Below, in pieces: positions 1 to 8,076 of a stretch of DNA of 64,000 bases (the stretch's first letter is position 1; the number at the start of each line of letters is the position of its first letter). This DNA comes from Pseudonocardia sp. 73-21 (GTDB lineage: Bacteria; Actinomycetota; Actinomycetes; Mycobacteriales; Pseudonocardiaceae), in the NCBI RefSeq assembly GCF_001899645.1, contig NZ_MKVV01000014.1, forward strand, positions 146,897 through 210,896, read 5' to 3'. The position numbers and the translations under genes were made by a program. The notes beneath the pieces are model-generated. The model did no database searches. It saw only the letters and a list, made by a program, of their open reading frames with translations, and had not been told where the DNA came from.

Positions 1-1
1 C

Positions 2-79
2 CGGGTGCCCCCGACGGGGGTCGCCCCACACGGCGTCGGCCGCCGCCCCCAGTACGAGCCCCACTGCACGCGATCTCAC
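2..79 (-). CDS. cobD: Adenosylcobinamide-phosphate synthase, first 26 codons (cut by left window edge)
   Basis: Only the N-terminus is inside the window. The reverse strand from the GTG at 79 reads as a small hydrophobic start followed by ADAVWGDPRRGHP, the signature of the first helix of CobD/CbiB, the membrane enzyme that attaches aminopropanol to adenosylcobyric acid in cobalamin synthesis. The start is favoured because a TAGTTT hexamer (86-91, reverse strand) lies exactly 6 nt upstream, the leaderless arrangement seen at many genes here. It diverges from the flavin reductase at 108. The rest of the gene is outside the window, so the call rests on this short match. Confidence 0.75.
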   Translation of the reverse strand, partial: MRSRAVGLVLGAAADAVWGDPRRGHP

Positions 80-107
80 CCCGCGAAACTACGGGGAGGG
101 CGGGATC

Positions 108-773
108 ATGGTGGTCATGCGTACCGATCTGGATCCCGTGGAGGTGGGCGCGGGCCCCTTCTACAAGCTGATGACCTCGGTGATCGTGCCCCGGCCGATC
201 GCGTGGGTCTCCACCCGCTCGGCCGACGGCGTGAACAACCTCGCCCCGCACTCGTTCTTCACCGTCTCCTGCGTGGACCCGCCGATGATCCAGTTCACGA
301 GCGTCGGGAAGAAGGACTCGCTGCGCAACGCCACCGAGACGCGCGAGTTCGTGGTGTGCCTGGCCCCGGAGCCGCTGTTCGAGCAGGTCAACGCGACGGG
401 CACGAACTTCCCGGCGGGCGTGAGCGAGTTCTCCGAGGTGGGCCTGACCGAGGAGGCGAGCTCGCTGGTGGCGCCGCCGCGGGTGGCGGAGTCACCGGTG
501 GCGCTGGAGTGCCGCCTGCACCTCGCGCTCGAGCTGGGCGACTGCACCGTGGTGATCGGCCGCGTGGTGCACGCCGCCATCGACACCGACGTCTTCGACG
601 GCGAGCCGATGGGCCAGGACGCCGACGGGCACCTGATCCTGCCGGAGATCGACCGGCTCAAGCCGCTCGCGCGGCTGGGGCGCAACGAGTGGTCGACGAT
701 CGGCGAGCTGCTCGACATCACCCGCATCCCGTACAAGAACTGGCCCGGGCACTACTCGCCCCCGACCGCCTGA
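108..773 (+). CDS. Flavin reductase-like FMN-binding protein (DIM6/NTAB type)
   Basis: The 221-residue product matches the flavoprotein family that binds FMN in a split-barrel dimer and reduces flavins or acts as a small oxygenase. Supporting motifs are an N-terminal FYKLMTSVIVPRPIAWVST, then VNNLAPHSFF, and the RNATETREFVV segment typical of the FMN phosphate-binding face. No signal peptide or membrane segment is seen. A GGGAGGG Shine-Dalgarno lies about 7 nt before the ATG at 108; an in-frame ATG at 117 is an alternative. The gene diverges from cobD and its 3' end overlaps the small reverse-strand gene ending at 752. The physiological substrate cannot be read from sequence. Confidence 0.85.
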   Translation: MVVMRTDLDPVEVGAGPFYKLMTSVIVPRPIAWVSTRSADGVNNLAPHSFFTVSCVDPPMIQFTSVGKKDSLRNATETREFVVCLAPEPLFEQVNATGTNFPAGVSEFSEVGLTEEASSLVAPPRVAESPVALECRLHLALELGDCTVVIGRVVHAAIDTDVFDGEPMGQDADGHLILPEIDRLKPLARLGRNEWSTIGELLDITRIPYKNWPGHYSPPTA

Positions 774-952
774 CCCAGCCGCAGGCCGTGGAGGCGCTGG
801 GCCTCGCCGGCGATCCGGTGCAGCGAGCACGGCCAGAGTTCGCCCGACCCGCTGGAGTTGCGGCACGAGGTGCAGCGCCCCAGCCGGTCGGGCACGTGCG
901 CGGCGAGCAGCCGCCGCCACACCTCGGGCATCCCCGCCATGACGGCAGCCAT
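752..952 (-). CDS. Small conserved Cys-containing protein (66 aa)
   Basis: A short reverse-strand gene preceded by AGGGGG eight nt before the ATG at 952. The product reads VPDRLGRCTSCRN then WPCSLHRIAGEAQRL, a pattern (CxxC, a later WPC, then an amphipathic helix) that I recall from short actinobacterial proteins of unknown role. The CxxC and later Cys could bind a metal, which is inference. It converges on the flavin reductase with a 22-nt overlap. A longer upstream reading frame exists, but the Shine-Dalgarno favours this start. Confidence 0.6.
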   Translation of the reverse strand: MAAVMAGMPEVWRRLLAAHVPDRLGRCTSCRNSSGSGELWPCSLHRIAGEAQRLHGLRLGQAVGGE

Positions 953-1136
953 GGACTGGTCCCCCTGCTTGTCACTCACAAGTACCCCCAACCCGTGCGT
1001 GTGCCCGACCAATCCCCTCCGCGGAGGTCCCTCGGTGGACGGTGCAGCGTCCGCGGTGGGCGACTGCACCGTTCACCGTACTGTCGGGCACGACCGTTCG
1101 ACGTACCACCGCGGCCGTTCGACGGAAAGCCCTGCC

Positions 1137-2831
1137 CTACAGGGTGAACTCCCCCTCCGGCGTGGCCACGAGGGTGTCGGTGTCGGCTCCGTGCAGGTCG
1201 TTCTCCCGCCCCCGCAGCTCGACGCGGCGGATCTTCCCCGAGATGGTCTTGGGGAGCGGCGCGAACTCCAGACGACGGATCCGCTTGTACGGGGCGAGGT
1301 TGTCCCGGGCGAACTGCAGGATCTCCCGGGCCGTGTCCTCCGTCGGCTCGTAACCGGCCGCGAGCACCACGTAGGCCTTGGGCACCGCGAGCCGGACCGG
1401 GTCGGGCGAGGGCACGATGGCCGCCTCCGCGACGGCCGGGTGCTCGATGAGCACGCTCTCCAGCTCGAACGGGCTGATCCGGTAGTCGCTGGCCTTGAAC
1501 ACGTCGTCGGCGCGCCCGACGTAGGTGATGTAGCCGTCCTCGTCGCGGGATCCGACGTCACCGGTGTGGTAGACCCCGCCGGCCATGGCCTCGGCGTTGC
1601 GCTCGGCGTCGCCGTAGTAGCCGACCATCAGCCCCAGCGGCCGGGCCTCGAGGTCGACGCAGATCTCGCCCTCGGCCACGCCCTTCTCGCCGGTGGCCGG
1701 GTCGACGAGCACGATCGGGTAGCCCGGGATCGGACGCCCCATCGAGCCGGGCTTGACGATCTGCCCGGGCGGGTTGCCGATCTGCACGGTGGACTCGGTC
1801 TGCCCGAACCCGTCGCGGATCCGCACGCCCCAGGCCTTGTCGATCTTGTCGATGACCTCGGGGTTGAGCGGTTCCCCCGCGCCGACGACCTTCTGCGGCG
1901 GGTTCTTCAGCACCGACAGGTCGGCCTGGATGAGCATCCGCCACACCGTGGGCGGGGCGCAGAAGCTCGTGACGTTGCAGCGGTCCAGCACCGCGAACAC
2001 ACCGGCGGCGTCGAACTTCGTGTAGTTCATGACGAGCACGCACGCCTCGGCGATCCACGGCGTGAAGACGTTGCTCCACGCGTGCTTGGCCCAGCCGGGC
2101 GAGGAGATGTTGAGGTGGACGTCGCCGGGCTCCAGCCCGATCCAGTACATCGTGGAGAGGTGCCCCACGGGGTAGGACGCGTGGGTGTGCTCCACGAGCT
2201 TCGGCTTCGCCGTGGTGCCGGAGGTGAAGTAGAGCAGCAGCGTGTCGGAGCCGAACGTGGCGCCGTCGGGCGTGAATTCCGCGGAAGCCGCGGAGGCATC
2301 GGAGTAGTCGAGCCATCCGGACGGCGCGTCCCGGACGGCGATCTTCGTGTAGTCACCCTCGACCTCGTCGAACTTCCCGACGTCGGCACCGCCCACCACC
2401 ACGTGCTTCGCCGCGCCCCGGTCGAGCCGGTCGCGCAGGTCCGCGGGGGTGAGCAGCGTGGTGGCCGGGATGACGACCGCACCGAGCTTCATCGCGGCGA
2501 GGATGGTCTCCCACAGCTCGAACTGGTTGCCGAGCATCAGGATGATCCGGTCGCCGCGGGCCACGCCCTGGGCGCGCAGCCAGTTGGCCACCCGGTTCGA
2601 CCGCTCCGAGAGCTCTGCGTAGGTCCAGTGGGCCTCGCTGCCGTCCTGCTCGATGATCCACAGTGCCCGCTGGTCGCCCCGCTGGGTGGCGACGTTGTCG
2701 AAGTGGTCGAGCGCCCAGTTGAACTCCCCGATCTCCGGCCACCGGAAGTCGCGGTAGGCCCTGTCGTAGTCCTCCCGGTTGGCCATCAGGAACTCACGGG
2801 CCGTGTAGAAGGCCTCTGCCGACGCGTTCAT
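1137..2831 (-). CDS. AMP-forming acyl-CoA synthetase, medium-chain/aromatic (ACSM) type
   Basis: The 564-residue enzyme belongs to the ANL superfamily: it adenylates a carboxylic acid with ATP and transfers it to CoA. Visible motifs are the P-loop YFTSGTTAKPK, the adenine-binding DGFGQTE, the hinge YVGRADDVFKASDYRISP and the C-terminal lysine motif PKTISGKIRR. Overall shape (N-terminal YTAREFLMANR, then SSPGWAKHAWSN) resembles medium-chain and benzoate-type acyl-CoA synthetases more than long-chain FadD. The ATG at 2831 has GAGGTGG 6-7 nt upstream; the frame stays open far upstream but that extension looks non-coding. It stands alone, so the substrate is undetermined. Confidence 0.88.
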   Translation of the reverse strand: MNASAEAFYTAREFLMANREDYDRAYRDFRWPEIGEFNWALDHFDNVATQRGDQRALWIIEQDGSEAHWTYAELSERSNRVANWLRAQGVARGDRIILMLGNQFELWETILAAMKLGAVVIPATTLLTPADLRDRLDRGAAKHVVVGGADVGKFDEVEGDYTKIAVRDAPSGWLDYSDASAASAEFTPDGATFGSDTLLLYFTSGTTAKPKLVEHTHASYPVGHLSTMYWIGLEPGDVHLNISSPGWAKHAWSNVFTPWIAEACVLVMNYTKFDAAGVFAVLDRCNVTSFCAPPTVWRMLIQADLSVLKNPPQKVVGAGEPLNPEVIDKIDKAWGVRIRDGFGQTESTVQIGNPPGQIVKPGSMGRPIPGYPIVLVDPATGEKGVAEGEICVDLEARPLGLMVGYYGDAERNAEAMAGGVYHTGDVGSRDEDGYITYVGRADDVFKASDYRISPFELESVLIEHPAVAEAAIVPSPDPVRLAVPKAYVVLAAGYEPTEDTAREILQFARDNLAPYKRIRRLEFAPLPKTISGKIRRVELRGRENDLHGADTDTLVATPEGEFTL

Positions 2832-2957
2832 AGATCCACCTCGTGAAATAGCCGCTCTGCTCGCGATGCACCTTAATGATCGAGGGCCCCGGATCCCACC
2901 CGGACGTGCACCGTTCCTGGCCGGACAGGCAGTACTGCGGCGTCCTACGGTGATCGG

Positions 2958-3479
2958 GTGCATCTCCGCCCCCGGCTCGTCGTCCCGGCCCTGCTCGCCT
3001 GCCTGCTCGCCGGCTGCGGCACCCCGGTGGACGGCACGCCGTCGGCCGCGGAGTCGACCGCCTCCGCCATCCCGACGACGGGCGCGGCCCCCACGACGAC
3101 CGAGGAGCCGACCACCGGCCCGGCCCCCTCCCCCGCCTCGACGCTGCCGAGGCCGACCGTGAAGTCGTCCGGCGCCGCGGAGGCGGGCCCCGTCACCCTG
3201 CTGCCCTGGCCGACCGCGGACCCGAAACGCCTCCAGACCGCCGTGGACGGCGGCTCCCAGCCGTGGCTGCTCGACCCGTCCGACCTCGCGGACTCCTACG
3301 TCTCGGCCACCTACGGCTGGACCGCGGCCGACTCCACGCCGCGAGCCGGTGGCACGTCGGCGAGGACCGTCGTGGACGTCCGCAACGCCGACGGCGCCCG
3401 CCGCACCCTGACCGTCGCCCAGCCCGGTCGGAAGGGTCAGGGCGGGATCTGGCTGGTGACGGCGGACGCCAGGGGTTAG
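2958..3479 (+). CDS. Hypothetical lipoprotein with Thr/Pro-rich linker
   Basis: The 173-residue product starts with a type II signal peptide and a clear lipobox LLAGC, so Cys near residue 21 should be lipidated and the protein anchored outside the membrane. A Ser/Thr/Pro/Ala-rich spacer (about residues 25-75) leads to a small C-terminal domain of about 95 residues that I do not recognise. The GTG start fits a leaderless promoter: TACGGT at 2946-2951, then six nt, then GTG. It diverges from the acyl-CoA synthetase and its stop overlaps the end of the reverse-strand cytochrome b subunit by 4 nt. Confidence 0.75.
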   Translation: MHLRPRLVVPALLACLLAGCGTPVDGTPSAAESTASAIPTTGAAPTTTEEPTTGPAPSPASTLPRPTVKSSGAAEAGPVTLLPWPTADPKRLQTAVDGGSQPWLLDPSDLADSYVSATYGWTAADSTPRAGGTSARTVVDVRNADGARRTLTVAQPGRKGQGGIWLVTADARG

Positions 3480-4429
3480 TGCCTGCGGTACCAGTCGCGC
3501 CAGATGAGCCGGTGCACCGGCACCCACCGGGGGATCGAGCGCACCCCCGGGATGAAGGGGACCAGCACCAGTCCGAGGGTCAGCAGCATCATCAGGCCCC
3601 AGACCTGGGCGTCGGCGTTCTCCGACGTGGCGAACGGGGGCACCTGGTACCAGAACGTGTAGAGCCACATCCACGGCTGGCCGGGGTAGTTGCCCGTCTC
3701 GTTCATCATGCCCCACTGGTCGCCGCCGAGGCTGCGGGCGCGGGCCTGGTCCTCCAGGTAGGCGCCGTCGGCGAGCAGCAGCAGGCCGCGGGTGGCGTCG
3801 CCGCCGTAGAAGGTGCCGGAGGGATCCAGCGCCCCCTCGAGACCGCCGGTGCGCGCGAGCGCCAGGAACGACGACGCGATCACCGGGACGGGGCCGTAGT
3901 CACCCGGGGCCACGCCCGCGGGGTCGCCGTCCGGAGCGGCCGTCAGCGCGTCGGAGTAGGCGGTGCTCCAGGCAGTCCGCTGCTCGGGCGGGGCCGCGGC
4001 CCAGGTGTCGAGCGCGGCGGCCGTCGTGGGGTCGGCGGAGCGGCGCAGCGGGGCCAGCACCAGGTCCTGCGCCGGGTCGACCGGGATGGTGACGCCCGCC
4101 CAGCGCTGCAACGCCAGCGGGCCGAGGGTCTGGCCGGGACCGGCGTCGTTGTAGGGCGCGCCGTAGCCCGCGCTGGTGGTGGTGCCCGCGAGCTCGCCGG
4201 TGGCCGTCGCGACCACGTCGTTCGGCGCGGCCGCGGCCCAGCCGACCAGGCTGATCGGCTTCTCGTCGGGCGAGGAGAACACCGCGGCGAGCGCGATGGT
4301 GAGCACGAGCATCGCCACCAGGGCGAGGGTGAACTCCTTGACCAGGTCGTAGGGCCGGGTCGGGAAGGCGTGGGAGTCCGGCGTGCGGTCGCGGCCGGTG
4401 GGGCGCAGCGTGGAGGCCATCGTCATCAC
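3476..4429 (-). CDS. Cytochrome b C-terminal/subunit IV-like membrane protein
   Basis: The 317-residue product has one membrane helix near residues 31-50, a long extracytoplasmic Ala/Gly/Pro-rich domain, then WMWLYTFWYQVPPF and a second helix near residues 280-300 with a basic cytoplasmic tail. Its position after a cytochrome b N-terminal gene, and the PWMWLYTFWYQVPP segment, suggest the quinol-oxidising partner half of a split cytochrome b, like subunit IV of b6f complexes. The large soluble insertion is unusual for that family. It is the last gene of a three-gene operon, and its ATG overlaps the preceding TGA (ATGA). Function is inferred from context more than from similarity. Confidence 0.6.
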   Translation of the reverse strand: MMTMASTLRPTGRDRTPDSHAFPTRPYDLVKEFTLALVAMLVLTIALAAVFSSPDEKPISLVGWAAAAPNDVVATATGELAGTTTSAGYGAPYNDAGPGQTLGPLALQRWAGVTIPVDPAQDLVLAPLRRSADPTTAAALDTWAAAPPEQRTAWSTAYSDALTAAPDGDPAGVAPGDYGPVPVIASSFLALARTGGLEGALDPSGTFYGGDATRGLLLLADGAYLEDQARARSLGGDQWGMMNETGNYPGQPWMWLYTFWYQVPPFATSENADAQVWGLMMLLTLGLVLVPFIPGVRSIPRWVPVHRLIWRDWYRRH

Positions 4430-5100
4430 CCCGTGGTCGTGAGGTCGCGGGCGGCCGGAGCGACGGGGATCGGCCCGGTGGGTGTCGCACCGTCGTCGGG
4501 TCCGTCGAGCACCGCGTCGATGGGCGGGACCACACCGTGGCGCCGCACGAGCACGATGTGCGCGACGACGATCACGCCGACGACCAGCGGCAGCAGCGTG
4601 ACGTGCCAGAGCAGCATCTGCCCGGGATCGAGGACGTTGAAGAACGCCCCGATGCCGACGGAGTTGAGGCCGTCCTTGGCCTCACCCGCGATCCACTGCG
4701 AGTCGAAGTTGGTCTGCGAGAGGTAGCCGGTGAACGCGGTGCCGATCGAGCCCACGAACGCGACGGCGCCCGTCATCCAGGTCAGGGCCCGCTTGCCGCG
4801 CCAGGCCGCCATGAAGAACTTGCCCCACAGGTGGATCACCATCGTGGCGAAGAACAGCTCGACGCTCCACAGGTGCGTGGAGTTGACGAAGTGGCCCAGG
4901 CCCGAGGTGTGCCACCAGGTGACCCCGCCGATCGCGAGCACGCACCCGGTGCCGATCACGACGACCAGCGACGCGAGCGACAGCACCCCGAACACGTAGA
5001 TCCACGACGAGACGTACGCGGGCTGGCGGTCGGGCAGCAGTTCCCCCGGGGGCACCGTCCGGGCGAGCCGGGTGCGCAGGCCGACGGTCCAGCTGCTCAC
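4426..5100 (-). CDS. Cytochrome b N-terminal (b6-like) subunit
   Basis: The 224-residue protein has four predicted membrane helices and the two histidine pairs expected to hold two b hemes. In helix B the pair is HLWSVELFFATMVIH (14 apart) and in helix D it is HVTLLPLVVGVIVVAH (15 apart, the spacing typical of b6-type proteins). GTAFTGYLSQTNFDSQW matches the quinol-site loop region. It would carry electrons across the membrane in a quinol:acceptor complex. The GTG start overlaps the stop of the small membrane gene upstream (GTGA). No Rieske or cytochrome c gene is adjacent, which is unusual for a bc complex. Confidence 0.85.
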   Translation of the reverse strand: MSSWTVGLRTRLARTVPPGELLPDRQPAYVSSWIYVFGVLSLASLVVVIGTGCVLAIGGVTWWHTSGLGHFVNSTHLWSVELFFATMVIHLWGKFFMAAWRGKRALTWMTGAVAFVGSIGTAFTGYLSQTNFDSQWIAGEAKDGLNSVGIGAFFNVLDPGQMLLWHVTLLPLVVGVIVVAHIVLVRRHGVVPPIDAVLDGPDDGATPTGPIPVAPAARDLTTTG

Positions 5101-5240
5101 GAGGCGTCCCCGTCACCCGAGCCGGGCCCGTGGAACGGCACGAGCACCGCGAGCAGGAACACCACCACCATCACCGCGATGACGACGAGGTTCGCCACCG
5201 AGATGTGGACGACCCCCCAGTCCACGTAGCTGCCGTTCAT
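5097..5240 (-). CDS. 47-residue single-helix membrane protein, first gene of the cytochrome b operon
   Basis: This gene is read directly from the reverse strand. The ATG at 5240 opens MNGSYVDWGVVHISVANLV, followed by a strongly hydrophobic helix (about residues 14-35) and a short acidic Gly-rich tail. Its TGA overlaps the GTG of the cytochrome b gene, giving tight translational coupling. Codon third positions are almost all G or C, as in neighbouring genes. Tiny single-helix subunits are common in cytochrome bc and b6f complexes, so an accessory or assembly subunit is the natural inference. No family is recognised. Confidence 0.72.
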   Translation of the reverse strand: MNGSYVDWGVVHISVANLVVIAVMVVVFLLAVLVPFHGPGSGDGDAS

Positions 5241-5472
5241 GGCACGCACCTCCGGGTCGGGAACCGTGGACCCGCAGGCTCGTCTCCACGACGGGGTGAC
5301 GGCAGAGCCGCTGGACCCTGCCGGACGGGACCAAAGCCATCACGATGGGTGGGCACCATCACTGGTTCGAGTGAACAACGGCGGGAAGTGCAGCGTTCCG
5401 GCCGGAGCCGTCGATAGGCCAGTCAAGACCGGCGCACACCGCGCAGGGCACGATCCCTCGGGGGTTGACGAC

Positions 5473-5892
5473 ATGAGCAACGAGACCAGCACCGACTCGG
5501 TCCAGCAGGACATGTTCACCGTGCTGCACGGGCAGCCGGCCCCCGTCGTGACCCGCTGGAGCTACTGCGCCGCCGACCCGTACGCCGTCACGCTCGCCGT
5601 CCGGACCAGGCACGACCGCTGGGTCGAGTGGCTGGTGGGCCGGGACCTGGTCGCCGAGTCGCTGGAGGCGCCCGCGGGCATGGGCGACATCCGGATGAGC
5701 CCGCAGACCGTGCAGGGCTACGACATCGTCGAGATCGAGATCCGGTCCACCGACGGCCGGGCGATCCTCGAGGTCGACCGCGACCTGCTGCGGCACTTCG
5801 TCACGTCCACCACGGAGATCGTCGCTCTGGGTGACGAGACCGGCCGCATGGACCTCGACGGCGAGATCGCCCGGCTCACGCAGAACTGCTGA
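5473..5892 (+). CDS. SsgA/SsgB-like sporulation and cell-division regulator (SALP)
   Basis: The 139-residue product matches the SsgA-like protein family of actinomycetes, which help place FtsZ rings and steer peptidoglycan during septation or spore formation. Family hallmarks seen are RWSYCAADPYAVTLAVRT near the start, WLVGRDLV, and the C-terminal DGEIARL segment. No membrane segment is predicted. The ATG at 5473 has a G-rich stretch about 8 nt upstream; upstream in-frame codons look non-coding. It is monocistronic and converges on the DUF5313 gene. Confidence 0.88.
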   Translation: MSNETSTDSVQQDMFTVLHGQPAPVVTRWSYCAADPYAVTLAVRTRHDRWVEWLVGRDLVAESLEAPAGMGDIRMSPQTVQGYDIVEIEIRSTDGRAILEVDRDLLRHFVTSTTEIVALGDETGRMDLDGEIARLTQNC

Positions 5893-5896
5893 GCCG

Positions 5897-6289
5897 CTAG
5901 TCCTCGTCCCGGCGGTAGGGCTGCGTGAACCGTGCGATCCGGCCCGGGACGCGGGCCGCGAGCCGCCCGTCGCGCACCTGCTGCGCGACCCCGCGCAGGA
6001 ACCCCGCCTTGAGCGCCCGGCTCTCGGCCGCCTCGTCGAGGTAGGCCAGGGCGTAGATCATCCCGACCAGGACGCCGCCCGCGATCGCCATCAGGCGCAC
6101 CCACGGCTCCGACGGCACGAGCACGTAGATTCCCACGGCGACCGGCGCGATCTGCACGAGCGACCGGAACAGCGACCGCAACCGCCACCACCGCGCGGTG
6201 ACGTCGTGCAGCACCCACTGGCTGTAGCGGATGGGGAGCCGACCACCGAACGCGTACCAGAGCCAGCGCAGTGGATCCGGGCGTTTCAC
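5897..6289 (-). CDS. DUF5313-family small membrane protein
   Basis: The 130-residue product begins KRPDPLRWLWYAFGGRLP and continues with RYSQWVLHDVTARWWRLR, a pattern I associate with DUF5313, an actinobacterial family of unknown function. Two hydrophobic helices (about residues 46-64 and 68-86) form a hairpin, with both ends rich in Arg and probably cytoplasmic. GTG at 6289 is chosen because conservation starts there and the upstream frame is the antisense of another gene. It diverges from the kinase-like gene starting at 6328, leaving only about 40 bp for both promoters. Confidence 0.75.
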   Translation of the reverse strand: MKRPDPLRWLWYAFGGRLPIRYSQWVLHDVTARWWRLRSLFRSLVQIAPVAVGIYVLVPSEPWVRLMAIAGGVLVGMIYALAYLDEAAESRALKAGFLRGVAQQVRDGRLAARVPGRIARFTQPYRRDED

Positions 6290-6327
6290 CCCCGTCACGG
6301 TACCCGCGGCGTGGTCTGATGCGGGGT

Positions 6328-7323
6328 GTGAGAGCGCTGAGCACCAGGTCCGTGGCCGAGGGCATGCAGGCCCTCGCCCGTGCGACCGCCGACCCCACCA
6401 GCACCGTCTCCGAGGCGTGGCCCATGCCGGGCAACGCCGGGCTGTCCTTCGGCTGCGACGTGGTGGACCGCGACGGCACCACGCCGCTCGTGATCCGGCT
6501 CGCCCCGCCCGGCGTGCGCCGCCGCGGCAACACCGACGTGCTGCGCATCGTCCCCCTGCTCGACTCGCTCGCCGCCGCCGGTGTGCCGGTGGCGGCCGTG
6601 CGCTGGAGCGTCGACGACCCGCGGTGGTTCGGCACCGACGCCGTGGTCCAGGACCGCCTCGACGCGCTGCCGCTGCACATGGCCGACCCCGCGCTGAGCG
6701 CCACCGTCTCCGTGCCCCACGCGCTGGCCCAGGCGGTGGAGGTGCTGGCGCGCATCCACGCGACCCCTCCCCCGCCGGGCTGGCCGGAGCCCCGCCCCCT
6801 CGCCGAGGAGATCGACTTCTGGGCGCCGATGCTCGGCCGGTCGAGCGAGCCGGCGTGGACCGACGCCGGCACCGCGCTGCGCGACGCATTGCTCGCCGGG
6901 ATCCCCGACGACCCCGCCGTCGGCGTCTTCCACGGCGACTTCCACACCAACAACATCCTGTTCGACGCCGACGGCACGCTCGCCGCCGTCGTCGACTGGG
7001 AGATCTCCGGCGTCGGCGCGCAGCTGCTCGACCTGGCCTGGCTGGCGATGTTCACCGATCCCGGCTGCTGGGAGCCCGCTTTCGGCGCCCGGATGCGCGT
7101 GACGGCCGACCCGGCGTGGCTGCGCGAGCGCTACGAGACCGCCACCGGCCGGAGCACCGGGACGTTCGACTGGTTCCGGGCGCTGGCCTGCTACCGGTTC
7201 GGTGTCATCACCGTCTTCAACGTCTACCTGCACCGCAGCGGCAAGCGCGTGGACGCGACCTGGGAGGACCGGGCCCGGTCGATCCTGCCGCTGCTGCACC
7301 GGGGGCTGGAGTTCCTGCGATGA
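6328..7323 (+). CDS. Aminoglycoside phosphotransferase-like kinase family protein
   Basis: The 331-residue protein has the protein-kinase-like fold of the APH/choline kinase superfamily. The Brenner motif HGDFHTNNILF gives the catalytic Asp and Asn, and VVDWEISGVG supplies the metal-binding Asp. In actinomycetes many members act on acyl-CoA metabolism rather than antibiotics, and the coupled SDR gene downstream (ATGA overlap) fits a metabolic role. The GTG at 6328 is preferred because TCTGAT at 6315-6320 sits 7 nt upstream; the same GTGGTCTGAT string precedes the TetR gene at 8749. An ATG at 6319 is the alternative. The substrate is unknown. Confidence 0.8.
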   Translation: MRALSTRSVAEGMQALARATADPTSTVSEAWPMPGNAGLSFGCDVVDRDGTTPLVIRLAPPGVRRRGNTDVLRIVPLLDSLAAAGVPVAAVRWSVDDPRWFGTDAVVQDRLDALPLHMADPALSATVSVPHALAQAVEVLARIHATPPPPGWPEPRPLAEEIDFWAPMLGRSSEPAWTDAGTALRDALLAGIPDDPAVGVFHGDFHTNNILFDADGTLAAVVDWEISGVGAQLLDLAWLAMFTDPGCWEPAFGARMRVTADPAWLRERYETATGRSTGTFDWFRALACYRFGVITVFNVYLHRSGKRVDATWEDRARSILPLLHRGLEFLR

Positions 7324-8069
7324 GTGACCTCTTCGACCTGACCGGCCGCACGGCGCTGATCACCGGCGGCAGCCGTGGACTCGGTCGCGAGATGGCCCTG
7401 GCCTTCGCCCGCGCGGGCGCCGACGTCGCGGTCGCCTCCCGCCACCTCGACGCCTGCGAGGCCGTGGCGGACGAGGTCCGCGCGTTGGGCCGTGAGGCGT
7501 CCGCGCACGCGTGCCACCTCGGGCGCTGGGACGAGATCGGCGCGCTCGCCGACGCCGTGACCGCACGGTTCGGCCGCGTCGACGTGCTGGTCAACAACGC
7601 CGGGAAGTCACCCCTCTACGACCGGCTCACCGACCTCACCGAGGCCCAGTACGACAGCGTGCTGGATCTGAACCTCAAGGGCCCGTTCCGGCTCACCGCC
7701 CTGCTCGCGGAGCGGATGCAGGCGGCCGGGCGCGGCTCGGTGATCAACATATCGAGCATCGGGGCGCTGCGGCCCGACCCGTCCGCCGCCCCGTACTCCG
7801 CGGCCAAGGCCGGCCTCAACGCGCTGACGGTGGCGCTGGCCCACACCTACGGGCCCGAGGTCCGGGTCAACGCCATCGCGCCCGGCGCGTTTGCCACCGA
7901 CATCGCCCGGGCCTGGACGCCCGACGTCGTGGCCGCGCTGGAGGCGCGCACCGCGCTGCACCGGGTGGGCCGGCCGTCGGAGATCGTCGGCGCGGCGCTC
8001 TACCTCGCGAGCGACGCGTCGACGTACACGACGGGCACGATCCTGCAGGTGGACGGGGGGACGCGCTAG
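7320..8069 (+). CDS. SDR-family NAD(P)-dependent oxidoreductase (classical, FabG-like)
   Basis: This 249-residue classical short-chain dehydrogenase has the cofactor motif TGGSRGLG near residues 15-22, NNAG, the catalytic Ser in INISSIG, and the YSAAK pair of Tyr and Lys. PGAFATDIARAW and the C-terminal YTTGTILQVDGG are standard for the family. The ATG overlaps the stop of the kinase-like gene (ATGA), so the two are co-translated and probably act in one pathway on an alcohol or 3-oxoacyl substrate. The substrate cannot be deduced. Confidence 0.88.
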   Translation: MSDLFDLTGRTALITGGSRGLGREMALAFARAGADVAVASRHLDACEAVADEVRALGREASAHACHLGRWDEIGALADAVTARFGRVDVLVNNAGKSPLYDRLTDLTEAQYDSVLDLNLKGPFRLTALLAERMQAAGRGSVINISSIGALRPDPSAAPYSAAKAGLNALTVALAHTYGPEVRVNAIAPGAFATDIARAWTPDVVAALEARTALHRVGRPSEIVGAALYLASDASTYTTGTILQVDGGTR

Positions 8070-8076
8070 CGCGCTC

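Noticed and set aside
858-2846. Long plus-strand frame opposite the acyl-CoA synthetase
   Set aside because: Arg/Gly/Pro-rich with no domain; it is the antisense of a clear enzyme gene.
5350-5385. GGTTCGAGT string resembling a tRNA T-loop
   Set aside because: No acceptor or anticodon stems can be formed around it.
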